From assembly GCF_026004075.1 (NCBI RefSeq), contig NZ_BPIK01000001.1, positions 1,466,041 to 1,530,040 on the forward strand: DNA of 64,000 nucleotides, in the 5' to 3' direction. The notes below the pieces were generated by a model. That model did no database searches. It was not told where the DNA came from and worked only from the letters and a program-made list of their open reading frames with translations. This document shows positions 1-9,726 of this stretch, in pieces (the first letter of the stretch is position 1; each line of letters begins with the position of its first letter). Position numbers and translations under genes: made by a program. Source of the DNA: Meiothermus sp. (GTDB lineage: Bacteria > Deinococcota > Deinococci > Deinococcales > Thermaceae).

Positions 1-212
1 GCCGTGGCGATGAGGGCGGCCACCAGGGCCAGAAAAAAGCCAATGGCAGGCAGGTAAACCCAGATGGAATTTTGCACCACATGACCCATCGGGCCTATCC
101 CCGGATACCAGACATAACTGCTGGAGCGCCCGCTTTGCATGCGCCAGTACAGCACAGCCAGCAGCACCAGAACTAGCAGGCTTAGCAGGTTCCAGGGCGC
201 GAGAAAACCCAT
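1..212 (-). CDS. vWA/BatA-type membrane protein, N-terminus only
   Basis: The first 70 codons of a gene that runs off the left edge. It begins MGFLAPWNLLSLLVLVLLAV, a hydrophobic segment, followed by a short polar loop and a second hydrophobic stretch ending near the window edge. This matches the N-terminal region of BatA/BatB-type proteins, where a von Willebrand A domain would follow; the vWA part itself is outside the window. The start follows the stop of the upstream vWA gene by 13 bases and has a purine-rich Shine-Dalgarno stretch (AAAGGGG) 7-8 bases ahead, so it is the last visible gene of the MoxR/DUF58/vWA operon. The family call rests mainly on context. Confidence 0.6.
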   Translation of the reverse strand, partial: MGFLAPWNLLSLLVLVLLAVLYWRMQSGRSSSYVWYPGIGPMGHVVQNSIWVYLPAIGFFLALVAALIAT

Positions 213-225
213 GGTCTGGCCCCCT

Positions 226-1287
226 TTACGGCACCCGTCGCTGCCAGCGCAGGCTCAGCCCAGCCGCCATAATCATCAACACGGCGGCCAGGGCCGAAAG
301 CAGCGAGGAAATCTCGGTCTTGGTGCCCTCCCAGCGGATCACCACGCCCAGCTCCTGTACAATCGCCCGCAGGGCTTCCTCGGTAGGGGGGTAGGTATTC
401 TTGCCGCCGGTAGCTTGGGCAAGCTGCTCGAGGTTCCGGGACTCGAAGGGGATGTAGTAGTTCCGGCCCTCGATCTGGGCTACTGCGCCGCCGGGCTGGC
501 CCATGGGAAAGGTGTAAAGCCGGACGTTGGCGTTATTGGCAAACCGCGCCGCAATCTCGAGGCTGTTGCGGGTGGGCAGGCCGGGGTTGGTGCTCACGTT
601 GGAAGCCCCGTCCGACAGGATTACCACGCTACCGGGCAGCAGGTCCTGGGGGGGCTGGGTCTGGGGGGTGGGGAGATCGGGCACCCCCTGCAAGGGATCG
701 GGCTGCTGCAAACCGGGCGGCTGGAGCTCGGCGGGGGGTTTGAGGTTTTTGCGCCCCGGCAGCATCCGCACCCCGGTGATGATGGCGTTCTCGATGGAGG
801 TGTTCTGGGCCGGTTTAAGCCGCTCGATGGCCTCCAGAAGTTTCTGGCGGTCGGTGGTGGGCATCACCAGGGCCGAGGCCGAGTCGGAAAAGCTCACCAG
901 GCCAATCTGGGTGGTGGGCGGGGCCAGCTCGATAAACTTGCGGGCCGTGGCCTTGGCGGCTTCCAGGCGGCTGGGGTTCAGGTCGGCGGCCAGCATCGAG
1001 CGCGAGGTATCCACCGCCAGCACCACCGCCGCTTTGTTGGTGGGTAAGGGTGGGCTGGCCACCGGGCGGGCCGCCGCCAGCAAGAGCAGAAACAGGGCCA
1101 GCAGTTGCAAAGCCAGCGGCCAGCGCACGTGGGCTTTGGGCGGCTGGTGTACTACCACCCTGCGCAAACGCTCATCGGCAAAAGCCTCGGCAGTGCGCTC
1201 GCGCCGTCTTTTAGCCCAGACCAAAAACCCTAGCAGCAGCGGTAATAGCAGCAGCAACCATAAGAAAACCGGCCAGGTAAAGCTCAT
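226..1287 (-). CDS. vWA domain membrane protein (BatA/BatB-like)
   Basis: 353 residues. An N-terminal hydrophobic helix (about 5-25) and Arg/Lys-rich loop are followed by a second helix (about 58-75), a von Willebrand factor A domain beginning near residue 88, and a C-terminal helix (about 328-346). The metal-dependent adhesion site is intact: the DxSxS motif reads DTSRSM. A proline/glutamine-rich insert (about 185-215) sits inside the vWA domain. The family usually acts with a MoxR ATPase and a DUF58 protein in envelope or metal-cofactor assembly; the substrate cannot be read from sequence. The start overlaps the stop of the DUF58 gene by 4 bases (ATGA), indicating translational coupling. 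Confidence 0.85.
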   Translation of the reverse strand: MSFTWPVFLWLLLLLPLLLGFLVWAKRRRERTAEAFADERLRRVVVHQPPKAHVRWPLALQLLALFLLLLAAARPVASPPLPTNKAAVVLAVDTSRSMLAADLNPSRLEAAKATARKFIELAPPTTQIGLVSFSDSASALVMPTTDRQKLLEAIERLKPAQNTSIENAIITGVRMLPGRKNLKPPAELQPPGLQQPDPLQGVPDLPTPQTQPPQDLLPGSVVILSDGASNVSTNPGLPTRNSLEIAARFANNANVRLYTFPMGQPGGAVAQIEGRNYYIPFESRNLEQLAQATGGKNTYPPTEEALRAIVQELGVVIRWEGTKTEISSLLSALAAVLMIMAAGLSLRWQRRVP

Positions 1288-2291
1288 CTTCGCCCCCTTC
1301 TGCGTAGGGTGAACTTGAGGAGTGGCTCCACAATTTCCTGTGCGGTGGACAGGCTGAGCACATCCACCTGAGCAGCCCGCAGGGTACGTTCTAGCATTGC
1401 TTCGCGGGCCTGCACCAAGGCCGCGTAGGCCCGACGTACCCTGGGGTCGCTGGTATCTATCCAGATTTCCTCACCGCTCTCGGGGTCGCGCAGGCGCAGC
1501 TCACCCGCGTTGGGCAGCTCTTTTTCCGCGGGATCGAAGATGCGCACAGCCACCACATCGTGCCGGTAAGCCAGCCGCCGGAGCCCCTGGGCCCATGGGG
1601 GCTCTTGCTCGGGCTGGGGATTGAGAAAGTCGGAGACCACAAACAGGAGGGCCCGGCGCTTGAGGGTTTTGGCCACGTGCTCGAGGGCATCTTCCAGCGA
1701 GCCTGTCTCCACAGGTTTCGACCGCGGTTTTGTGACTGGAACAGCCTCGCTCTGTGACGCCATAAGCCCGTACAGCTCGTGCAGAATCCGCAGCGCCTGC
1801 CTGCGGCCGGTACCCGGCGGTATCACCCGCATCCCGGCCTCGGAAAACCCGATTGCGCCCACCTTGTCGCCGTGCCGCCCTACTATGGCCGCCGCCGTGC
1901 CCACAAACTCCAGGGCCTCCTCGAGCTTGAGCACCCGCCGGGTGCCAAAGCGCATCGAGGCGGAGAGATCCACCATCAGCCAGACCGTGACCTCTTTTTC
2001 TTCGCGGTACTGTCGGATGTGGATCTTGCCGGTGCGGGCGGTTACGTTCCAGTCAATGCGGCGCACCTCGTCGCCAGGCTGGTACTCCCGCACCTCGGCC
2101 AGATCCAGGCTGGGGCCGTAGAAAAAGCCGGTGTAGTCGCCAAACAAAAACCCGTCCAGCCGCTTCAAGACCCTGAACTCGAGCCTGCGCAACAGCTCGG
2201 CAGGCAGCTCGCGCGGGCGGGGTGGGGCCGCCTTGGGCTCGGCCTCGAGGGCCACCTCTATCTGGCTTTTGCGTGATCGTCGCAGCAGCAT
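1284..2291 (-). CDS. DUF58 domain protein
   Basis: 335 residues, cytoplasmic. The DUF58 core motif is present (DEVRRIDWNVTARTGKIHIR region, about residues 74-94), followed by a vWA-like fold with an intact MIDAS motif (DLSASM, near 110). DUF58 proteins are encoded beside MoxR ATPases and are thought to bridge the ATPase and membrane vWA partners. It starts 12 bases after the stop of the moxR gene and overlaps the next vWA gene by 4 bases. No membrane segments are seen, unlike many longer DUF58 proteins that carry two N-terminal helices. Confidence 0.9.
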   Translation of the reverse strand: MLLRRSRKSQIEVALEAEPKAAPPRPRELPAELLRRLEFRVLKRLDGFLFGDYTGFFYGPSLDLAEVREYQPGDEVRRIDWNVTARTGKIHIRQYREEKEVTVWLMVDLSASMRFGTRRVLKLEEALEFVGTAAAIVGRHGDKVGAIGFSEAGMRVIPPGTGRRQALRILHELYGLMASQSEAVPVTKPRSKPVETGSLEDALEHVAKTLKRRALLFVVSDFLNPQPEQEPPWAQGLRRLAYRHDVVAVRIFDPAEKELPNAGELRLRDPESGEEIWIDTSDPRVRRAYAALVQAREAMLERTLRAAQVDVLSLSTAQEIVEPLLKFTLRRRGRR

Positions 2292-2303
2292 AGGTGGTTC
2301 TGC

Positions 2304-3356
<1,053 letters not shown>

Positions 3357-3396
3357 AACAACCTCTCTTATGGCGGGATGCAAGGGGTTGACGGGT

Positions 3397-3900
3397 TCAG
3401 ATACTCTGGTCGGGGTTGCTGTCGGGAGGGGTGGGTGCAGGCGCAGGGGTGGGTTGCGAGGGAGGGCTGGGCAACGCGGGTGCGTTGGGGTCGAGCGGGA
3501 TCAGCTCCGGCGAGCCCCCCGGCATCCCAGGCCCCGGCAGCGGGCCTCCGGGCCCCGGTAGGGGTTGTCCGGGCAGGTCGAAGCGGAACAACTGGCCATC
3601 CTGGTAAATCAGAAGGGGGCACTCCTCCCCCTGTCCCTGTCCAGGCTGCGGCTGGCCAGGCCCCTGACCTGGGCCTGGCTGTAGTGGGATAAGCTCGCGC
3701 GGGTCGGGCGCAGGTGTGGGCTGCTGTTGCTGATCGAACTGCACCAACTCAAACTGCCCTGTGTGCTGCCCTGAGCCCACCGACCCCTGGATACCCGATA
3801 CCGAGCGCAGGCCTGCCCAATAGCCAGCGCCAAAGGTCGCCAGTACCAGCAAGGCCATTACAGCCGGTTTGCGCAGCCAATTCAGCCTGAGCTGTTCCAT
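3397..3900 (-). CDS. Membrane-anchored Pro/Gln/Gly-rich protein
   Basis: 167 residues with no family recognised. An N-terminal positively charged segment is followed by one hydrophobic helix (about 13-31), probably an uncleaved anchor. The remainder is low complexity, dominated by Pro, Gln and Gly (runs such as PGPGQGPGQPQPGQGQGE), so it is likely extended and unstructured outside the membrane. It lies 40 bases upstream of the moxR start in the same direction and is probably the first gene of that operon. A TAAAGT box lies five bases before the ATG, consistent with a nearly leaderless promoter. Its role may be to present or tether the vWA proteins, but that is a guess. Confidence 0.6.
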   Translation of the reverse strand: MEQLRLNWLRKPAVMALLVLATFGAGYWAGLRSVSGIQGSVGSGQHTGQFELVQFDQQQQPTPAPDPRELIPLQPGPGQGPGQPQPGQGQGEECPLLIYQDGQLFRFDLPGQPLPGPGGPLPGPGMPGGSPELIPLDPNAPALPSPPSQPTPAPAPTPPDSNPDQSI

Positions 3901-3988
3901 GCCTTACTTTATGACGCAATACTGGGTTCAATCTGAGAATGTCCTACGTTTAGGCCCACAATCTCTCATCCCTGCCGAGGAATGTTTC

Positions 3989-4861
3989 TTATTTGATTTC
4001 GACACCCGACCAGCGCTCGAGCAGCCGGGCTACCGCGGTGTGATCGACCTCGGTATTGCCTACCTCGCGCTTGGCAACCTCGAAGAACTCCCGCACCTGC
4101 CGCAGCATGGGGGCCGGGGTTCCGGCGGCCTCGAGCACCTTGGCACAGATGCCCACATCTTTAGCCAGCAGTCCCAGGGCAAAGGTATTGGGGAATTGGC
4201 GCGAAACCACCCGCTGACCAAACAGATTCTCGCTCACGTTGGAACGCCCCGAAGAGGCGTTGATGACCTCGAGGGCCAGCCTAGCATCCACTCCTTGCTT
4301 GACCAGGGCCACCATCCCTTCGCTCAGGGCCCACAGGTTGACCGCCAGCAGGGCGTTGTTCACCGCTTTGACCGCATGCCCCGAGCCCAGCGGCCCCACG
4401 TGCACAATCTTGGCAGCATAAACCTCCATCACCGGCCTGGCACGGGCAAAGTCCTCGGCTGAACCTCCGGCCATCACGGTGGCCCTGGCCTGCACCGCGC
4501 CAGCCACACCGCCGGATAAACAAGCATCGAGGTAGGAAACCCCTTTCTCTTGAAGCATCCGGGCGGTCTTCCGGGCCAGCTCGGGCTCGCCCGAGGTGTG
4601 ATCCACCCAGAGCGTACCGGGGCGCAGGTAGGGCAGCAGCTTATGGGCGATCTCGTCCACCTCGAGGGAGGTGGGCAGGCAGGTGAACAGAATATCGGCC
4701 TGCGCCACCTCGGGCAGCTCCACGGCCCTCGAGCCAAACTCTTTGGCATGGGCTTCGGCCTTGGCAAAGGTACGATTCCAGACCAGGGTCTCGTGGTGTT
4801 GTGCCAGGTGACCGGCAATCGGATACCCCATCGCGCCAAGTCCGATAAAGGCAACTTTCAT
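3989..4861 (-). CDS. 3-hydroxyisobutyrate dehydrogenase-like oxidoreductase
   Basis: 290 residues. The N-terminal Rossmann motif is GLGAMG at residues 7-12. The substrate signature ([11 protein letters not shown] region, about 113-123) and a catalytic lysine in [11 protein letters not shown] (about 165) identify the beta-hydroxyacid dehydrogenase family (HIBADH, GlxR, GarR relatives). The exact substrate cannot be assigned; HPPLTT-type discriminating residues are not decisive here. The chosen ATG is preceded by TATTAT plus six bases, a leaderless promoter; an upstream TTG is less likely. A small inverted repeat (CCGAT-GTTT-ATCGG) lies just ahead of the promoter and could be an operator. Confidence 0.85.
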   Translation of the reverse strand: MKVAFIGLGAMGYPIAGHLAQHHETLVWNRTFAKAEAHAKEFGSRAVELPEVAQADILFTCLPTSLEVDEIAHKLLPYLRPGTLWVDHTSGEPELARKTARMLQEKGVSYLDACLSGGVAGAVQARATVMAGGSAEDFARARPVMEVYAAKIVHVGPLGSGHAVKAVNNALLAVNLWALSEGMVALVKQGVDARLALEVINASSGRSNVSENLFGQRVVSRQFPNTFALGLLAKDVGICAKVLEAAGTPAPMLRQVREFFEVAKREVGNTEVDHTAVARLLERWSGVEIK

Positions 4862-4874
4862 GCCCAAATAATAA

Positions 4875-4888
4875 CCGATGTTTATCGG
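4875..4888. promoter_or_regulatory. Inverted repeat upstream of HIBADH-like gene
   Basis: CCGAT GTTT ATCGG, a perfect 5+5 bp inverted repeat placed just upstream of the TATTAT -10 box of the oxidoreductase gene at 4861. A repressor or activator site is possible. The right arm is also part of a 14-base string (ATCGGCTAATTTGT) found again near 49.16 kb on the other strand. Confidence 0.3.
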
Positions 4889-4911
4889 CTAATTTGTCTA
4901 TAGAGGCCATA

Positions 4912-5103
4912 ATACCAGCTTCGGTCAGTTCGCCACCGAGCGGTAGCAAGCTAACCCAGCCGAAGTTATCCGCGTGGCGGAGGGCAATACCCGTCTCTTG
5001 GAACGGGATGCGCTTTCTTCGCTAAGCAGAGCGAGGGATGTACTCAAGAATTCAAAAAGATAATCTCACAAGGTTTATGTTCTAGCTTTTTTGAATCCGA
5101 CAT
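4912..5103 (+). repeat. Dispersed MITE-like repeat, copy A
   Basis: About 192 bp non-coding element. It begins ATACCAGCTTCGG and ends TTTTTTGAATCCGACAT. Its last 55 bases align closely with the last 55 bases of copy B (13.7-13.8 kb), and its central 100 bases align with the reverse complement of copy C near 49.2 kb (shared block CCGAAGTT-R-TCCG, then GGAGGGC and AGCAGAGC). The ends are imperfect inverted repeats. The right part can fold (AAAAAGATA with TAGCTTTTTT) and may terminate the mmsB-side or GH26-side transcripts. No ORF is credible inside. Confidence 0.6.
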
Positions 5104-5110
5104 CGACCGT

Positions 5111-6169
5111 TCAAAGTGGATGATCCACTATCTGCGGTGAAGCCAGTTTCTGGCGAAATACTTCTTTGAGGCCCGGTATGGCTTGAACCCGCATCTCTGT
5201 CTGGTCAAAAGCCTCATTCCACCATGCAAATCCGCGAACTTGCGGCCACCGGTTAGATAGAATCTCGGCAAGAGCGGCCTCGGCCCACTTCACCGCACTC
5301 ACTCCGGGATTGCCCGCGGTAACGCCAAATTCTGCCACTACCACGGGCTTGGTTGGGGCCAGTTGTGCCAGGCGGAGCATAACTGCATTCATTCCATCGG
5401 CAAAGGTCTGGGGATTGTTCTCAGTGGGTTCCTGGGCCCCATAAACAGAAACACCAATCCAGTCCACCACGTCGTCACCCGGGTAGTAATTTTCCAGGCG
5501 GTTCCACTCAGTAGCGGGGTCGTCGTAGGCATCGACGTGCCAAACCCAGGTCAGGTTGTCTGCCCCGCTCGATCGAATGGTCTGAACAATATGGCGGTAA
5601 GTGTCGCGAAAGCGCTTGGGGCCCAGGACTGAGCCTCCGTTCCACTTGCCATTCCAGGAGAACCATTGGCCGTTAGCCTCTGTACCCCATTCAACCAGCA
5701 CCGGTGTACCAAAAGCCTTGGCAGCCTGACCCCAGGCTCTGAGATCAGCGTCAAAATCGCCTCGCAGAATGGCCTCGAGGCTATACAACGGCTCGGTCAC
5801 GTATGTCTCGCTACTGCTGCGCAGCATTAGCCGGATATACGGAACTGCACCTTTGGCGCGTATCCATTCTGCAGTTGCCTTGGGGAAGGCCCGGCTGGCA
5901 AACCAATCGTTGGAGAAGTATACCCAAGCCACCTTGCGCCCAACTGCTTCTGTATACGCATCCAGCGCAGCCGGTGTAACCTGGTACTCTTCCAGATTTT
6001 TTTGCCCAGGGTAGACCCCATGGTAATACGAGCCTGGGGGAGGAATCCCTATCTGTTTAGCCAATGGTGGGCTGGGGTCAACCGGTGGTACTGGGAAGGT
6101 AAAATCTTGACACCCTCCCAGCATCAGCACCACCAGCAAGAAACTTTTATGGGGCATAGCGTAGCGCAT
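5111..6169 (-). CDS. GH26-like glycoside hydrolase lipoprotein
   Basis: About 352 residues (348 from an in-frame ATG four codons later). A short signal peptide ends in a lipobox, LMLGGC, so the protein should be lipidated and periplasmic. The catalytic domain has the GH26 (endo-mannanase-type) acid/base region VEWGTEANGQWFSW and nucleophile region VVVAEFGVT near 280; both glutamates are present. It begins nine bases after the stop of the DUF2334 gene and is the third gene of an exopolysaccharide-type operon. By analogy with PgaB and PelA, which join deacetylase and hydrolase activities, it may trim or release the polymer made by the upstream glycosyltransferase. True GH26 membership needs a profile search. 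Confidence 0.75.
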   Translation of the reverse strand: MRYAMPHKSFLLVVLMLGGCQDFTFPVPPVDPSPPLAKQIGIPPPGSYYHGVYPGQKNLEEYQVTPAALDAYTEAVGRKVAWVYFSNDWFASRAFPKATAEWIRAKGAVPYIRLMLRSSSETYVTEPLYSLEAILRGDFDADLRAWGQAAKAFGTPVLVEWGTEANGQWFSWNGKWNGGSVLGPKRFRDTYRHIVQTIRSSGADNLTWVWHVDAYDDPATEWNRLENYYPGDDVVDWIGVSVYGAQEPTENNPQTFADGMNAVMLRLAQLAPTKPVVVAEFGVTAGNPGVSAVKWAEAALAEILSNRWPQVRGFAWWNEAFDQTEMRVQAIPGLKEVFRQKLASPQIVDHPL

Positions 6170-6178
6170 CTACTGGGT

Positions 6179-7990
6179 CTACTGGGTTGAAACCGTAGTG
6201 GGGTCTACGTAAGTATAGCCCAGGGTATTGCGAACATAGCGCAAAAAGCCCTCGAATTGTGCTGCCGAGTAAGCATTGGGGCCATCGTACTGGGGGTTAA
6301 TCGTGTAAGCGTGGAAAAAGTGGCCTGCCCAAGGACAGCGCAGCACTCGGTTGGCTCGAGCCGCCTCTTCTACCATAGGCAATAAATAATTAGGCTGCAC
6401 GCTGCCCAGGTTTTCAGGCAACATTAAGGTACCATTTACATCCCGCACTGGATAAGGGAAGAACTGGCCTGCAATTACCGAGCCTACTCGGTAAATGCGT
6501 CGCTCCATAACCCGGCTGTAAGTCTGGTTGAAGGTAGCATAGTAGCTGGGATCGGCCTCGTAGTGGGGCGTTGTCCAGCCTACAGGCGTGAGGTTGGCGG
6601 TGGACGTGCTCAGGTTTACCAGGATTGAGCGCCCAGTCAGAATGCGTTGCAGCGCGCTGCTGGCTGTCATCCCAGGGATTGGTGTGCTGGTAATGCGGTT
6701 ACCGTTAGAATCCAGCTCGACCCGCCAGAATTCCCAGTCATCGCCCGAAATACCCGAGGGATTTTTCAGGTTTTCAAATTGGTGGGTGTAACCATGCTGG
6801 AAGATTTTGCCACGGATTCTGGGGATGCGGCGAAGCTGGGTGAGGGCTCCGCTGTTTTGCGTCCATTGAATCTGGGTAACCGGAACGGTATTGTTGTCCA
6901 CGTACAGCGGTATTGCGGTCGCAAGGAACGGAATCCCCACCTTATTGATGATGTCCAGCATCCGCTTGAGGTCTGCTCCTGCATCATTGGGGCTCAAGTC
7001 CTCCATCCGGGCCAGCGCCCTGGGGGTGCAGGTCACATCCCGACCCATCATGGGCGCAATCAGGTCTGCAAAAATCAGATAGCGATCCTGCTCGTGAATA
7101 TATGTGAAGGGATTGTCAGCTATATACCAGAAGTTGCCGCTTTGTAGGGCATAAGGAATCTGCCGTCCTGCACTATTTTTAGCCCAGGCGTGCACCACAA
7201 CGCTCGGGGCGTCTGCAGCAACTTCAATCATTTCGATCGGCACTTCCAGCAACCCTGGTATGTATTTCTTGAAGGTATAGCCCCGGTAGTCGATTTTGTT
7301 GAAGCCTGTCGCAAACTCGGATGGCTGGTACTCTGGGTACAGCGCCACATAGCGCAGACCCAGTTGGCTCAGGCTGGCTCCGATGGCCGTGTTGTCCAGA
7401 CGCCAGATGTTGTAGTTGAGCCAAGTCACCTTGGCTCCAGCCATAATGTCGGTGATAAAAGCTGGGGGAATGGGATCTTCGTAGGTGCTGCCAATATAAA
7501 AGGTACGGTAGTACTGGTTGGCCTCCCCGGGCGTATAGGCAGATATTGGCTTGCGGGTTACGGTTACATCGGCATAGCGACCCAGCAAGTTGGTAAGCAT
7601 GATGGCATAAATCTGAGCTGCATCGGGATAAGAGAAAGCTTGAGCCTGGATCTCGCCCAGTGCTTGCGCCCCGGCCTGGTCGCCCTTGCCTTTGCCTCCT
7701 TTTTTGGGTTTTGTCGAATCGTCGTAGGCTAGGCCCGGTTTGAGTTGTATAGAACCAATTTTGGATTTTCCTTGCAAAGAAACCCCGTCGGATTCAGCAA
7801 ATGTACCCGGCCCATCAGGATAAAGAATCAGTACCGCGGTAACGGCTTGCGCATTGACACCGTTGCCCTGATTGTCTTGCACGCCTGGGTTTGGAGAGCT
7901 ACCACAAGCTGCAAAAATTAGTACCCCAACCAATAAGAGCAGAATCTTGCTGAAGTTGTTAACCGCCTCGAGCCACTTTGTTACGTTCAT
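6179..7990 (-). CDS. DUF2334 polysaccharide deacetylase-like lipoprotein
   Basis: 603 residues. The chosen ATG has an AGAGGTGG Shine-Dalgarno site 4 bases ahead. A signal peptide ends in a lipobox (LIFAACGSS), so it is a lipoprotein. An N-terminal region (to about 330) resembles the beta-rich domain found with DUF2334. The C-terminal part has the DUF2334 metal-type motifs: ARMEDLSP (Asp), FLATAIPLYVDNN, and HGYTHQFEN (His-x-x-x-His). DUF2334 is a divergent branch of NodB-type polysaccharide deacetylases. It sits 38 bases after the NfrB-like glycosyltransferase and just before a GH26-like lipoprotein. The GC content looks lower than in flanking genes. Substrate unknown. Confidence 0.82.
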   Translation of the reverse strand: MNVTKWLEAVNNFSKILLLLVGVLIFAACGSSPNPGVQDNQGNGVNAQAVTAVLILYPDGPGTFAESDGVSLQGKSKIGSIQLKPGLAYDDSTKPKKGGKGKGDQAGAQALGEIQAQAFSYPDAAQIYAIMLTNLLGRYADVTVTRKPISAYTPGEANQYYRTFYIGSTYEDPIPPAFITDIMAGAKVTWLNYNIWRLDNTAIGASLSQLGLRYVALYPEYQPSEFATGFNKIDYRGYTFKKYIPGLLEVPIEMIEVAADAPSVVVHAWAKNSAGRQIPYALQSGNFWYIADNPFTYIHEQDRYLIFADLIAPMMGRDVTCTPRALARMEDLSPNDAGADLKRMLDIINKVGIPFLATAIPLYVDNNTVPVTQIQWTQNSGALTQLRRIPRIRGKIFQHGYTHQFENLKNPSGISGDDWEFWRVELDSNGNRITSTPIPGMTASSALQRILTGRSILVNLSTSTANLTPVGWTTPHYEADPSYYATFNQTYSRVMERRIYRVGSVIAGQFFPYPVRDVNGTLMLPENLGSVQPNYLLPMVEEAARANRVLRCPWAGHFFHAYTINPQYDGPNAYSAAQFEGFLRYVRNTLGYTYVDPTTVSTQ

Positions 7991-8028
7991 ACGACCACCT
8001 CTTTGACCAACTAAGCGCAATAAGCCAT

Positions 8029-9663
8029 TTAATCGCTGTAATCCACAGCTAAGGCCGATACTTTGGGTTCGTTCTGTAGGCGTTCTTGGGTTTCGGTAAT
8101 GCGCAGCCTGAGGCGATCGGGATCAAGAGTTTGGTTGCGCAATAAAATTTCACCCAATGGCACCCCTGAAGGCTTTGTGCGCAGGGCTAAAGCCAGCTCT
8201 TGGGGGCTGACATCACCGTAAAAGAGCAGCACATCCCCCAAGCGGCGGCGGACGGACTCGAGCACCTCAGTAGGCACATAGCTCTTCCGCTCGGTTTTAT
8301 CCCAGACCGGGGCCGTACCTTTGCGGGCTCCTCGAGCGGGCCAGAAGTACATGCGCCAGGCCCTCGCAGTAGCCAAAGCATTAATGATGTTTCCTACAAA
8401 CCACCTCAAGGGAAACAATGGCAGCACCAAAGTTGCCTGTAGCGCTTCGGCTACCCCATATACAGACTTGATTGCAGCAAAGCGCATCAGGAGGCGCTCG
8501 AGGGTGATCAGCATAACACCCCCACTGAGCACCAGCATTAACCTGGGATCTGCATGAGGCCAGCCAAGAAAGTAGGCCAGCACGGAGTACAAGGCCAGCG
8601 GATAACCCACAAAATGAATCAGGTTGGTGTATTTCCCTTTCCGGTCGCGCCAGAGCACCAATCGATCTTTTAAGGAGAGCCTTTTTGGTTTGATCTCCTT
8701 GGGGCTCTGCATGGTAATTCCGTAAATCCAGCGAGCCTTTTGCTTTACAGCAGTCCGTATTTCAGAAGGAAAGTACTCCTTAATTCCCACCACCTCGTTG
8801 CAAACCCGACCCCGATCATCTATGCGCTTAAGACGCTGCACGTGGAAGTGTACCCGAAAGCCTTTTTGCCACAGCCGCAAAGACATGTCGTAGTCCTCTG
8901 TCAGGCTTCCCTCACGAAAAACCGGGCCTTCGGCTGCCAAAAAGCTCACCACTTCTCGCCGCAAAGCGAAGCCCGTACCAGCGCTGGGCACAAACAAGCC
9001 AAACGACTCGCGTACCAGCATGTGATGAAGGTGGCTCTCTGCAAACTCGTCGGCATAAGTACCAGCAACGATGCGATTTAGCCACCGCCACCGAGGCAGC
9101 TTGGGAAACATGGCAATCACTGGCAACTGCACCATGTCTTTGCGACTGAGTAAGGCACTGTAGAAGCGGAATGCATAAGGGTGAATCACATCCTCTGCGT
9201 CATGTATGGCGATAACATCGAACACCTGATTCCGGATATTCTCGAGGTCTTGAATAAAAGCAAAAACTTCATTAAGGTTCTGGCTCTTACTTGTTGGCCC
9301 CGGTCTTTGATTAACCACGCAGTGTACACGAGGGTTGCTCTTGGACAGCTCGCGCACTTCACGCAATGTGGCCTCATCGTTGGGGTATACCCCAATAAAG
9401 AACTCGACCCGATCCTCCGGATAGCGCATTAAACGATACGTGGCCTTAACCATCTCGGCCACGACCCCAGCTTCCTGCCAGGCTGCCACCATAACTGCGA
9501 TACGTTTGGGGCTGTCGCTTTCGAGTTCCTCCTTCGAGAGACCAGTCTGCCGAAAACGGCCTCTTCGAAATAGATAGGTCAAGTCGAAAATCAAGTCGTC
9601 GAAGATGGCAACGAGGTACCCAAAGCAGACCAGCACCAACATTGCTCCAATAAATTCGGACAT
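8029..9663 (-). CDS. NfrB-like family 2 glycosyltransferase with MshEN domain
   Basis: 544 residues. N-terminal membrane helix (about 4-30), then a processive GT2 domain with HDAED (154-158), TEDYD (255-259) and the QxxRW polymer-binding motif QKARW (308-312). Membrane helices follow at about 348-368, 375-395 and 405-430. The C-terminus (about 470-535) has two copies of the RLG..L...G pattern of the MshEN domain: RRRLGDVLLFYGDVSPQEL and VPLGEILL. MshEN binds c-di-GMP in MshE, and NfrB of E. coli has the same GT2-MshEN layout and is activated by c-di-GMP. The start has a strong Shine-Dalgarno site (AAGGAGG, 7 bases). It heads the operon with the deacetylase-like and GH26-like lipoproteins. Confidence 0.88.
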   Translation of the reverse strand: MSEFIGAMLVLVCFGYLVAIFDDLIFDLTYLFRRGRFRQTGLSKEELESDSPKRIAVMVAAWQEAGVVAEMVKATYRLMRYPEDRVEFFIGVYPNDEATLREVRELSKSNPRVHCVVNQRPGPTSKSQNLNEVFAFIQDLENIRNQVFDVIAIHDAEDVIHPYAFRFYSALLSRKDMVQLPVIAMFPKLPRWRWLNRIVAGTYADEFAESHLHHMLVRESFGLFVPSAGTGFALRREVVSFLAAEGPVFREGSLTEDYDMSLRLWQKGFRVHFHVQRLKRIDDRGRVCNEVVGIKEYFPSEIRTAVKQKARWIYGITMQSPKEIKPKRLSLKDRLVLWRDRKGKYTNLIHFVGYPLALYSVLAYFLGWPHADPRLMLVLSGGVMLITLERLLMRFAAIKSVYGVAEALQATLVLPLFPLRWFVGNIINALATARAWRMYFWPARGARKGTAPVWDKTERKSYVPTEVLESVRRRLGDVLLFYGDVSPQELALALRTKPSGVPLGEILLRNQTLDPDRLRLRITETQERLQNEPKVSALAVDYSD

Positions 9664-9708
9664 ATTTCTCCCTCCTTAGGGGAATGTCGAGTGAAAGGTT
9701 TTATCCGG

Positions 9709-9726
9709 GTTAATTACGTTAATTAC
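9709..9726. repeat. Tandem GTTAATTAC x2 upstream of EPS operon
   Basis: Two perfect adjacent copies of the 9-mer GTTAATTAC, each nearly palindromic, lie 46-63 bases upstream of the glycosyltransferase start. The spacing and symmetry suit a transcription factor site controlling the exopolysaccharide operon. Function is inferred from position only. Confidence 0.4.

Noticed and set aside
139-1047. Long plus-strand ORF of 302 codons over the vWA gene
   Set aside because: Composition is an antisense shadow of a GC-rich gene; the minus-strand frame has clear vWA motifs.
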